Shown here: positions 36,283 through 46,189 of the stretch, in pieces
Position numbering within the stretch: the first letter of the stretch is position 1
Layout: each line of letters begins with the position of its first letter
Source: Berberis thunbergii
Lineage: Eukaryota; Streptophyta; Magnoliopsida; Ranunculales; Berberidaceae
Assembly: GCA_003290165.1 (NCBI GenBank)
Contig: QNQO01000222.1
Location: 930,001 to 994,000 of the forward strand
DNA length: 64,000 bases
Reading direction: 5' to 3'
Translations under genes and position numbers: made by a program
The notes under the pieces: generated by a model
Databases searched by the model: none
The model's input: the letters and a program-made list of their open reading frames with translations, nothing else
What the model was told of the DNA's origin: nothing

Positions 36283-36390
36283 GCAAAGTCGTCATGTACC
36301 CCCGAACGATGTACAAGATTTTTTTAAGTAATAAAGGTTTGGCATCCCATAGCTGCCCCTCCCCATTGGAGGTTTATTTAAAAAAAAATG
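36283..36390 (+). mobile_element. LINE-C 3' terminus
   Basis: Family tail GGGCAAAGTCGTCATGTACC, then AAGTAATAAAGGTTTGGCAT, CCCCTCCCC and GGAGGTTTA with an A-run. It is the best-preserved reference for the LINE 3' end in this window. Confidence 0.85.
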
Positions 36391-36391
36391 G

Positions 36392-38168
36392 TAGTCGGTG
36401 AAATATGGTTGGTTTGGGCTGCGGATATGTCGGATACGATATTAAAACTTTCTGATCAGATTATTCATTGTAAGGTTACTGACACCGATTCCAAAACAAA
36501 ATTAATATCCTTGTATATGCCAAATGTACAGTAGAAGAGATAAGAGATTTATGGAGGGACATGGAAAATTTTGAATTGAAATATGACTTAACATGGATTG
36601 TAGGTGGAGATTTCAACGCTGTCATAAGCCTTCACTAAAAGATAGGAGGGGATACCCTATCCTTGTCTAGTATGTTGGACTTTAGCAATGGAAGAATAAT
36701 GGAAGTAATGGGTTGAATACCAATGCTTATTGGGATGTTAATGCCAATTCTAATCTTAAAAGGTGTCAGGCTGAGTATAGACTTGCATTGAAATAGGAGG
36801 AGCTATATTGGTTACAAAAATCAGAGGAAAATAATTTACACAAAGGAGATGCGTGCACTAAATTCTACTTTGCCTCGATCAAACCTAACAGGAAAGGAAG
36901 AATATTGCGAAAATCACTTTGCCCCTGGGGTAAGAGTTTTCTGATTTATGAGAGATTTTGCTGGAAGAAAATTATTATTTTAATGACCTTCTTCCTACGT
37001 GGGAAGTCAGGATAGGGATCAGGAGTTACTCGCTTGTATTCCATTAGTTCGCACCAATTGGAATGGTGAAGATTTGGTCAAACATTCTTCTCAATAGGAA
37101 GTAAAACATGCCACCTTTAGTCCCAAAAATAATACTCCGGGACTAGACGATTTCAGTTCAGGATTTTTCCAATCATGCTGGGTGGTGGTGGTTAAAGATT
37201 TATGGAAGTGACTATTTAGTTTTTTGAAGGCGAGGCGCTACCTACAACATTTTTGACTAATTTTATATCTTTAATTCCTAAAATGGAGAAGCTAGGGTCC
37301 TTTTCGGATTTCAGACCAATTAGCTTGTGTAATGTTGTTTACAAAAATTTCAGCAAGCTTTTGTGTAGCAGATTGGCAACTCTTTTTCCAGATATCATTG
37401 CCTAGGAACAGGGTGCTTTTGTTAGAAGTAGAGATATCAACGAGAATATAGGCTTGACACAGGAGATGGTCTGGGAGATTGTGAAAAAGAATTTTTGTGG
37501 TAATGTTATTCTGAAAATTGACACGGAGGAGGCGTATGATTGCCATGAATGGCCTTCTTGTTTGCATTACTTAGAAGATTTGGGTTCTCTAATAGAGTTT
37601 GCCATGTCATCTCTAATTGCATTATTTTTTGTGGGTTTTAGGTGTAGTTACAAGGGAGGTAGAAGGGATTTTTTTAAATCTTCAAGTGGTTTGCGTCAAG
37701 GCGATCCCCTTTGCCCATTATTATTTATCATTGCGATGGTGGTCTTAAATAGGGGGCTCAAAAGGTCTTTTCAAAAATGAGAGATTGGATACTTTTTTAC
37801 ACCAAGGTGTTGCAAGCCGATTACTCATTTATTGTATATGCTGATGATACTTTGATTTTTTTAATGGAAGGAAAACTTCAGTGCTGGGATTTATGAAAAT
37901 TTTGTAGAAGTACAGTAGGGTGTCAGGACAGAAAATTAATGCCAATAAGAGTTCTTTCATTGTTAAGGAGAAGGCATAAGCACAGAGAATACTAGCATTA
38001 AAAATCTACACAGGTTTTTATTGTAAAGGCTCTCCGATGAAATATTTGGAAGCTCCTATTAACAAGGGAAGGAATAGTGTGATTTTTATGAAGATTCAAT
38101 GGGCAACATTCGTAAACGACTAGAGGGTTGGAATGCTAAATTGCTTTCTTTGGGAAGAAGATTGGTTT
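36392..38168 (+). mobile_element. LINE-D, 5'-truncated, interrupted by LINE-E
   Basis: Begins inside the endonuclease (VGEIWLVWAADMSDTILKLS), directly after the LINE-C tail. RT blocks follow: FRPISLCNVVYKNFSKLLCS (about 37310), IDTEEAYDCHEW (37515; the usual MEKAYDR is altered), GLRQGDPLCPLLF (37690) and YADDTLIF (37838). It is cut at 38168 by the 3' end of minus-strand LINE-E. Confidence 0.8.
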
Positions 38169-39590
38169 TTTTATTATTATCATAGTGTCCAGGAGGGAGG
38201 AGCAACTATGGGATGCCATACCTTTATTGTTTGATCAAAAGATTTTACACTATTTGGGGGTACATTACAACTTTACCCGATTAAATGACTCAAAACTCAA
38301 GGACTAAAAATAATACACCAAAAGAAATTAAACAAGAAAATCAGTGAATAATGGTCCAGCCCTGGGATAAGGCCTAACTCACCAAGGAAAAAGCCCTAAC
38401 TCACCCAGGACAAAACTACTTAGTTAGACAACATATTGAAGACCTTATTCACCAAATAACCTTCAAGTGAAAAGACCTAAGCTAACAAACCTGTAAATTG
38501 ACTGTCCAATACTCCCTTTTCTTCCCCATTTTCAAAACTTCCAAAATTAGTGCAAAGTTTATTCATCAAAACATAAATTATTAGCCATTCCGAGCATACG
38601 TCGTGTGACAACTATCCAACATCACCAATCCTGCCAATCTCCTAGGGGGACATCATTCGAGCCAAATGTGACTTTCCTCTTCTCTCTCTACGCTCTATCC
38701 ACCAAATCATCGACAACCGTGGTAGCCTCTCTGAAGATATGCTTGCAACTCACCACCATTTTCTTCTCAAGAGCCTTTATATCACTCCAAATGCCAAGGT
38801 ATTTTATCAATCTCCCTAAACCAACCACAAACTAAGTTTGAATCCGTTTGGACAATCACTTTCTTATGACCCATTGTAAGACATAGACACAAACCTTTCC
38901 AAAGAGCCAAAGCCTCCGCTTTATTATTTGTGCCTTCACCAAAAACTAGCTGTGACGACCCCCTCCCACACTGTACCGATACTGTCCGCTTTGGGCTACC
39001 ATCCGGCCTTCATGACTTTAAAATGCCTCGATACAATGGAGAGCTAACCCTGCACATATAAGGATCATCCTCCTCCCCTACCCAAGCAATATGGGATTAT
39101 GATTCCCCTTGTAGCTCGTCCAACCCCTCTCGGCTTATTGGGCCTGTTGGGCATCTTGGGCCTGTTGGGCTTCAACCCTCACCCTCACCTCAGGTCCACC
39201 CACTCAGGGTCTCGCACTAGCTGTTGAGCCGCTATACAATAACCCCTTGTATATTTGATGATCATGCCTCCCGCCGCTTTCTTTTTTTGGGAAGAAATGT
39301 CAACATTAAGAGTCACAAAATCTGTAAGGGGAGGAAGCCAGTAGACAATTCTTACCTCTTTCCTTTTAACCGAAATAACATTAAAACCTAAAGCCCTTAA
39401 TGGCTCCTTGTTAGCACTAAATTTTTTGTGACAAAGAAAGAGTTTGCCAGTCTCTACCCGCGCCTAACATTTAAAATCACAAACGCAATATTTGGGGACT
39501 CATCCTCATAGACACACTTACACCTTTGCTTCCAAATTTCCCATAAGATAAACATAGGTGTAAGAAAGAATAACACGCCTATTTGGTAAT
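38169..39590 (-). mobile_element. LINE-E, 5'-truncated, minus strand
   Basis: T-rich start (its poly-A) and family tail reversed at 38185-38280, then 3' UTR and an RNase H remnant at about 38600-39580 on the minus strand (ending around FLTPMFILWEIWKQRC near 39560). A 262-bp element is nested at 38954-39215. The right edge is set where plus-strand LINE-F sequence begins. Confidence 0.7.
38954..39215. mobile_element. 262-bp non-coding insertion with 9-bp target duplication
   Basis: The LINE-E RNase H sequence is interrupted by a CG-rich block beginning GACGACCCCC and ending GGGTCTCGC, flanked by ACTAGCTGT (38945-38953, 39216-39224). Ends show only weak inverted similarity. A 9-bp duplication is typical of Mutator-like MITEs. 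The block contains tandem GGGCCTGTTGGGC units and the word CCCAAGCAATATGGGATTAT. The family is unnamed by me; the insertion itself is clear. Confidence 0.7.
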
Positions 39591-40522
39591 AATGGTCTTA
39601 ATGTGGATGCAAATTGGGACATTAATGCTTGTTGTAATCCGAGTCATTGCCAAACGGAGTACAAACTAGCTCTCAAACAAAAGGAGGTTTACTAGATTCA
39701 AAATTTGAGTGAAAAAGAATACAAAGAGGGGGATGCTTGCACAAAATATATTTTTACTTCCAAAAGTCCAAACAAACAATGAGGGCCATTTCTCAGATCA
39801 CTTTACCTTGTGGAAAGACTATTTCCGATCGGGATGAAACTCTTGAAGAAGCAAATGGTTTTTTCAATAACCTTTTGTCTTCCCAAGGAAACTGTGTGTT
39901 GGATACAAAACTGTTAGATTGCATTTAGAATACCATTTCAGCCGCTAAGTGTGTTGTTTTGGTTAAAAGACCGTCATTGGAGGAAGTTAAAGATGTTGTT
40001 TTTGATATTCCCAAGAATAGTGCTCCTGGCCTGGATGGATTTACTGCTGGTTTTTTTTCAGACATGCTGGGATCTGGTGAGTATTGATATATGGGAAGCT
40101 GCTATACATTTTTTTGAGGGGGAGGCTCTTCCAGCGTCCTTTTCTATAAATTTCATGGCTTTAATCCTGAAAAAAGGAGAATTCAAGTTCCTTCTCTGAC
40201 TTTCGCCCCATTAGTCTTTGCAATGTAATTTATAAAGTTTTCAGTAAAATTGTTTGCAATAGATTGTCTTTTCTTTTGCTAGACATGGCTTCTCTGGACT
40301 AGAGGGATTTTGTTAGAGGAAGGTTTATTGGGGAAAATATTGGACTTGCATAGGAATTCGTAAAGGGATATATCCATAAAAAGGTGTTTGGAGGCAATGT
40401 TGTGTTCAAGATTGACATAGAGAAAGCTTATGACCGACTTGAATGGAATTTCTTGTTCGCGGTGCTCAAAAGATTTGGTTTCAATAGTAAATTTTTCCAT
40501 ATTATTTTCAATTGTATAGCTT
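39591..40522 (+). pseudogene. LINE-F ORF2, RT N-terminal part
   Basis: Contains the linker (SLEEVKDVVFDIPKNSAPGL, about 39975), a RT N-terminal block (FMALILKK, then FRPISLCNVIYKVFSKIV) and KAYDRLEWNFLFAVLKRF near 40430. Stops and frameshifts are scattered through it. It ends at the CACTA-3 insertion. Confidence 0.75.
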
Positions 40523-40925
40523 CACTACTACAAATATAGGCTTGCATAGCGCTTAAAAATAGGCTTAGATAGCGCTTTTTAGCGCTATCTAAGCTACCGC
40601 TATGGTAGCTTAGATAGCGCTCAAAAAAGCGCTATGCAAGGCGCGTACTTGGATAGCGCTTCGTTAGATAGCGCTTTATTAAGCGCTATCTAAGCGTTGA
40701 TTTTTTTTTTTAATTAACTTCAATAGCGCCTTAGAAAGCGCTATGTAAGCGCTTATTTTTTTTTAAAATTAGCTTGAATAGCGCTTTTATGAGCGCTATT
40801 TAATTTTGTTGATTTTTTTTTAATTAGCTTCAATAGCGCTTTAGAAAGCGCTATTTAATTTCGGTGAATATTTTTTATTAACTACCATAGCGCTTTTTTA
40901 TGCGCTATTTAATTTAAATGAATTT
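40523..40925. repeat. CACTA-3 left subterminal AGCGCT array
   Basis: Direct and inverted ATAGCGCTT units. With 40925-41085 it is the inverted counterpart of 30050-30530 in CACTA-2. Confidence 0.85.
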
Positions 40926-41085
40926 TTTTGATTTGTTTTTTCTATTTTTCCGATACCGATTTTCTGGGCTAAATATAATATTTAATATAATAATGACAAC
41001 GTTCAATCAATCAATAAAGACACAACATGATAACTAACTGTTTCTCATTCATTCAAAATATAATTTAAGCATTCATACAAAATTG

Positions 41086-42213
41086 TTAATATGCTATCAT
41101 ATATATTTGTTCGTAGCACAATACTAATAAATATCTTAAACTACAGGCATAATTAAAATGTTTTGCTTCAGCTTTCCATTTTCTCCTTGAGAAATCGGTT
41201 GTACAAGTATCTTGACCAATTGATTACGAAATTTTTTCGTCTATACATTGCGGCACCGCTGAAAGTTTCTCAGATTCTACCGCCACTTCAAATTGTATCC
41301 TCGCATAACCTGAAATTGCATCATGGCACTGTATAAGTATAACAACACACACACACACTAACATTCTGGTAGTAGAACACCATGAAGAATTTCATTCGGG
41401 CGATTATGCAAAATACCTTGCCCAACATGTCTACGAGGGTTCTCAACATACAAATAACATCTAAGTACCTGAATCTTAATACAATTAACAATCAATATTC
41501 CTTTTTTTAATCTGGAGGTCATCTTTCTCACTATTTCACTGTTTTAAAATTTTCAGTATCTTACTCCTTAAAGAGAAGCTTGATAATGAGTTTTCAAGCC
41601 ATTGAACTTAAAAGAATCCTTTTTGAACGTTGGGCCAGTTATTAAAATAATCCATGAATAAATCCAAGATAGATAGGGAATTGTGATAAAAATAAAAAAT
41701 AAAATAACAATTCTTTATAATTGTGTGATATATAACATATGTTTGTCTTTATTTTTACTAGAGTATGGCCCGTCCCGTTGGCACTCCACATAATTTTATT
41801 TTTGCCAAATATTCCTAAAAATTTTGAGATTTAAGACTAAGAGAGGATAAGTAGCCATAAATTAACAAATTGCAAGAGATGAAAGGAAGAAAAAAAACCA
41901 ACCAAAACATAAGATGATATCTAAGCTTTATTAACATGAGTTATTCATGAACACAATAAGCAGTTGCAAAGGAAGAAAAACCTCTTGAATTCCAATATAA
42001 AGAAATAAACACAAAACAACAATCAAATCAACACAAAATAACAATCAAATCAGGAGATCTTCACAATCCTCTAAAACCCTAAAAAAAAAATTGCATGATG
42101 TCATGTTTTTTTCAACTTGCCCCTAAGGCCCTAAGTAGGTCTCTTATAAATTAGATGTCATGTACTGTTACTATTGGAATCTGACATATACATAGCAATA
42201 ACTTAATTAAGAC
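41086..42213. other. CACTA-3 interior without recognised gene
   Basis: AT-rich sequence, probably intron, 3' UTR or element backbone. No exon or repeat family recognised. Confidence 0.4.
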
Positions 42214-42402
42214 TTACTTGGAAGGACGATATTTCTTTTGCATCGAATTATGTAGGCTTCTCAAGGTTCTCAACTCCTCCAGAATTGCAGATTTTTCCTG
42301 TTCTAGGCGCTCAAGTTTTGACTTATAGGTTTCACAATCCATCTGAAGCCTGCTGTTGTATTGTTGTATTGTTGTAAGCTCGTGAAGCCTGCGAATTCCT
42401 GT
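42214..42402 (-). pseudogene. Captured coiled-coil exon, unidentified gene
   Basis: The minus-strand exon reads GIRRLHELTTIQQYNSRLQM, then CETYKSKLERLEQEKSAIL and ends KKYRPSK with a stop. An acceptor-like CAG precedes it at about 42402. Heptad-like Leu spacing suggests a coiled coil. It lies downstream of the HDR exons on the same strand but is not part of HDR, so it is a second captured gene's 3' end. Family unknown. Confidence 0.5.
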
Positions 42403-43221
42403 AAGTTGCATTAAGTGAATCTATCTGCATAAAATAACAAAGGCTGTTACTAAGAGCAGTTCAACAATTTTAAAAAATTAAATGAAGAAAGAAATGAAGA
42501 TTTTGTATTTTACCCTAGTGTTGGTACTCCTTACCTATTCATTTATCAATTGGAACACATACTAGTATATTATAAATGCCTAATCATCATCACATCCTAG
42601 AATATAAAATTTTCATGATGTTCTATCTTGGACCCTGCCTATTGACAAAGTCTATATGGATCTAATTCTTATGCAAAGCCTCCCCTGCAGATCTAGTTTT
42701 ACCTAGTTGCCTGTCTTTAGGAACTTTATCTCGCACCAAGAGTCATAGTGGCCACACTGGTATTTTCGAACACATCCAGAGATCTCAAATGTATCTCGTT
42801 CAGTGTGTTTAATATGAGGATGTTCCCACATCTCAAATGTAGATATACTTTGGCTTTAAACAGCTTCCTTCGTAGTCATTGAGTGAAGCTTCATAGTAAA
42901 AGAATTGGTCATGCTAGCACCCTCCACCTAGCCGTCAGTAACTATAAAAAGGTTACAGCCTCGCCAATCTCTCAATCTTCGTCAAAATAATATATGAATC
43001 ACTATTTCACTTCATATTCTTTACAAAATTTACTACTACTTTTGATTACTCGTGCAGGTTATGTGTGCCTAGATCAAATAACTAAACACAAAAGAAGAAA
43101 AAAGAGTATAAAAAGCAGTAAATAGATCATATAGCAAATTTTCTACAAAAGACATCTTATAATGTTCTGACAAAGACCAAAAAAAAAACTGAAAACTAAA
43201 GTTCTGAGAAGTGAGACATAC

Positions 43222-44971
43222 TTGAGTAGCATCACATATAGTGTTGAAGCTTATGAAATGGTCAGTAACTTTCTCCACTCCATACTTCTGCATCATAGTC
43301 CTCTCAACAAGTCTCCCTGGAAAAGTTAAACCATTTAATAAACTGATATCACCATTGGAAAATGCTTGATACAATCAAATTATCAGACAGTTTAAACTTA
43401 CCAATTTCTTCTGTTTCTCCCTTCAACATTGTAGTTTGGTTTGCAACACCACATTTCACAAGATCTCTGTCTGGATCAAATCCCTTAGAAACTGCAAACT
43501 TGAATTTCTGTAGATACGCCGAATAGTAATCAGATAAAAGCTAGTTTTGGTTCAAACGACTGGACAGTTAATTCAAAACAAGAATGATGGTTACCTCCAT
43601 AAACTCCTCTTTTGTTGAGCTAGATCCATCAAGTTGACCCCCCAGAATGTAGTCGCACACATACGTTGCCTCTTGTATGTTTTTCACAATAACGTACTTC
43701 CCAGCAAAGGATGCAGTTGCAACGGTTTCCTCATGAGAATATTTACCATGAATTATGGAAGTGTAGTCTCCCTTCTTGTGCTTCTCAACACTATTCCATA
43801 CCTTTGAAAATATAAAAATTAATCAAACTCAAACATAAAATTGGGTCTCATAAAAACAAGGGAAACACCAAAAGTGTGAGCCTCGCAGGTACTCACTAGT
43901 ATGTTGACAAATAAAGAGTTGATTCGGGAAATAATACCTTAGATACCCATGGGCAAGTTGTGTCGACGATTTGTATATTCTTCTCATTCAATGTCAGCAA
44001 TTCATCAACTGCTGCTCCGAAAGCAGGCAAAATGACAATATCACCATTATCAACAACTTCAAATTGTTTCTTTCCATCCCCAATCGGAATGTTCTCAACA
44101 TTCATCTCTTCTAGACGCTACAATAAGAAACAAGCAATCTCTCAGTCAGAACTAAAAAACAAGCACTTCAATCAATATCAAAATTGAAATTACCAAGTTA
44201 TTGCAATACATAATAACACAACAAATCATAATCAATAGAAATGGTCAACAACTGGATTGGAAAATCGATCTAAATGAAGCCAAAAAATTGTTTAAAACCA
44301 TATCACACTGGTTAATTAGCAAATAACACAAAACTTTAAATCAGCAATAATTTGGTCAAATAAGACTGTAAGCTCTCTAAATCAGAAAACTAACTTGGAT
44401 CCACCAATAACTTCAAATCTGATTTGAATGAAGTAAAAAATCATTTAAAATACTAGTACTTTGATTAATTAGCTAACAACACAAAACCATAATAACTAGT
44501 TCAGATCCACCGGTAAACTAACGTAAATCAGGATCTAACAAAACCAAAACCCGACTAAAATCATGACAATTCAGTTAATTAAGCCTGCTTCTAATTTATC
44601 TTCTTCATAACATTCCTACAAAAGGGGGCAAGAAAGTTCCAATCTTTCGTCCCTTTTCGCAAATCCACACTAAAGAACTCACCAAATTCAGCTCAAAACT
44701 ACTCAGATTGATCAAAAACTCCAAAAATCCGTTCAAATTCAAAACCTTTTCATCACTAGAGCATCTCAATCTACCTTATTAACAGTGGGGTTATGAATAA
44801 TCTCATTAGTAATCCAAATCTTCTCAGTCGGAAACTGCTTCCTTGCTTCATAAGCAATTTGCACAGCCCTCTCAACTCCCCAACAGAACCCATACGCCTC
44901 CGCCAACTTCACTGTAACATTCCCAAATGTGTACTCGTTCCCATTCTCCTTCAGCTTCTTTATCACATCAC
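43222..44971 (-). pseudogene. HDR: Captured HDR (IspH) exons
   Basis: Five consecutive minus-strand exons: 44775-44971 ([40 protein letters not shown]), 43938-44117 ([28 protein letters not shown]), 43595-43801 ([33 protein letters not shown]), 43402-43507 ([20 protein letters not shown]) and 43222-43316 ([25 protein letters not shown]). Every exon is open, in phase, with GT/AG sites. All three [4Fe-4S] cysteine contexts (GFCWG, TCPW, KCGVANQ) are present. HDR makes IPP/DMAPP in the last plastid MEP-pathway step. The transit peptide and the C-terminal third are missing, so it is a truncated copy. Confidence 0.93.
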
Positions 44972-45894
44972 CTGCATCCCCAAACCCCCAAATTCATTCA
45001 AATCAGTCAAAAGAATAATAAAACCCCAATTACCTATTTCTGTGCATTTCACAACAAATGGCGAAGCATTTTCTGCTCAAGTAATAACTTTCTTCGAGCT
45101 CTAGAAACGACCAAATTGATTAACAAGTAGTTTGATTCACCAATTCTAAACACCCCAACAAGCAATTTTTACGAATCTGAAAATCCCAATCAACAAAGAC
45201 ACGAAATTTTTTCCAAAAACAAAATAACAAAACCCATTACATGAAAATCTAAAAATCACATCACAAATCCACAAAAAAAAAATTCTTATTTCATGAAACT
45301 AACACAAACATAAAATAAAATAGGCTAATAATCAGTGAATCACACACAAAACACAAAAAAAAAAAAAAAAAAAAAAAGAAGAAGCAAGAAGAATGAACAC
45401 CAACAGTGACTGAGTGAGAGTCGAGCGAGAGAGACGAACCTGGTCCTGATCTCCAAAGCTTTCGAGATAGCTGAGTTTCTGGAAATTTTGTTTGAGTTTA
45501 ACCCAGCTGAAACAGACTTAAATTAGCTGAAAATAGCCACTAAACACAGCCGAATCAGCCATCTAAACCAGCTGAAATAACCCCACAAACTCAGCTAGAA
45601 ACAGCCCCAAAAATCTGTTGAAATAACACCAAAAATCTGCTCCTCTGGTTCCTCGCCTCCTCTGGTTCCTCGCCTCCTTCCTCGGTTCCTCGCCTCCTCG
45701 CCTCGCCTCCTCTGGTTCCTCTGGTTCGTCGCCTCCACGCCTTGGTTCCTTGCCTCCTTGCCTCTCTCTCTGTGTGTTTGAAAAATAAGGCAATAGCAAA
45801 ACAAACGAGATTTAGGTTTAGGCTTGTGATCTTAACCGTCCGATCGTATCCAGATCTGACAAAATCAGATTTAATTTGATATTTGATCAAGATC
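44972..45894. other. CACTA-3 interior, 5' leader side
   Basis: An A-run at 45355-45377 and, at 45640-45770, a GA/CT-rich tandem stretch of CGCCTCCTCTGGTTC units. Open frames there (for example 45563-45804 minus) are low-complexity repeats. In cargo orientation this is the leader region between the element end and the first HDR exon, with a donor-like CAG/GTTCG at about 45435. Confidence 0.45.
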
Positions 45895-46189
45895 AAAGCG
45901 CTATCCTAAATGCAAGCTTGCATAGCGCTTCAGAAGTGCTATGCAATCACTTTAAAAGCGCTATGGTAGCTTTGGTAACGTTTTTTCTCATAGCGTTTTT
46001 GAAAGCGCTATCTAAGACATAACTAAGATAGCGCTTAACTGAAAAAAAAATTAAAAGCGCTATTGTAGCGTTTTTTTTTATTATATTTTTTTTTAAAGAT
46101 AAATAAGCGCTATCCTAGTGCCCACTTGGATAGCTCTTTAAAAAAGCGCTATCTAAGTGGCGTTACCTAAGCTAATATTTGTAGTAGTG
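45895..46189. repeat. CACTA-3 right subterminal AGCGCT array
   Basis: Inverted counterpart of 9592-9895 and 26204-26505, with the same T-run and palindrome order. Confidence 0.85.

Larger units (their letters stand above)
26090..36390 (+). mobile_element. LINE-C, host to CACTA-2
   Basis: A plus-strand L1-type LINE. The 5' leader at about 26090-26203 is interrupted by CACTA-2 (26204-30530). ORF1 runs 30540-31990, ORF2 32320-35296, 3' UTR with TTGCAAGTTG repeats 35690-35900, and the family tail 36283-36375 with an A-tract. LINE-B gives the empty site: GCTGGCCAGTGAGAAGGAAA reads through where LINE-C has the CACTA insertion. Multiple frame breaks. Confidence 0.85.
40523..46189 (-). mobile_element. 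CACTA-3, Pack-CACTA carrying HDR exons (inverted)
   Basis: Same two termini as CACTA-1 and -2 but in the opposite orientation: CACTACTACAAATATAGGCT at the left and the ATTAGCTTAGG-type end at the right. 3-bp duplication CTT (520-522 of this block and 46190-46192). 5.7 kb, no transposase. All cargo lies on the minus strand, that is in the same direction relative to the ends as in the other two. It interrupts LINE-F RT. Confidence 0.92.

Noticed and set aside
43222..44971. HDR as an intact host gene with a transposon beside it
   Set aside because: Its first exon and the C-terminal exons are absent, and exact CACTA ends with a CTT duplication enclose it inside a LINE RT.
45563..45896. Overlapping minus-strand open frames rich in Glu, Arg and Gly
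   Set aside because: They arise from a CGCCTCCTCTGGTTC tandem repeat read in all three frames; no protein character.
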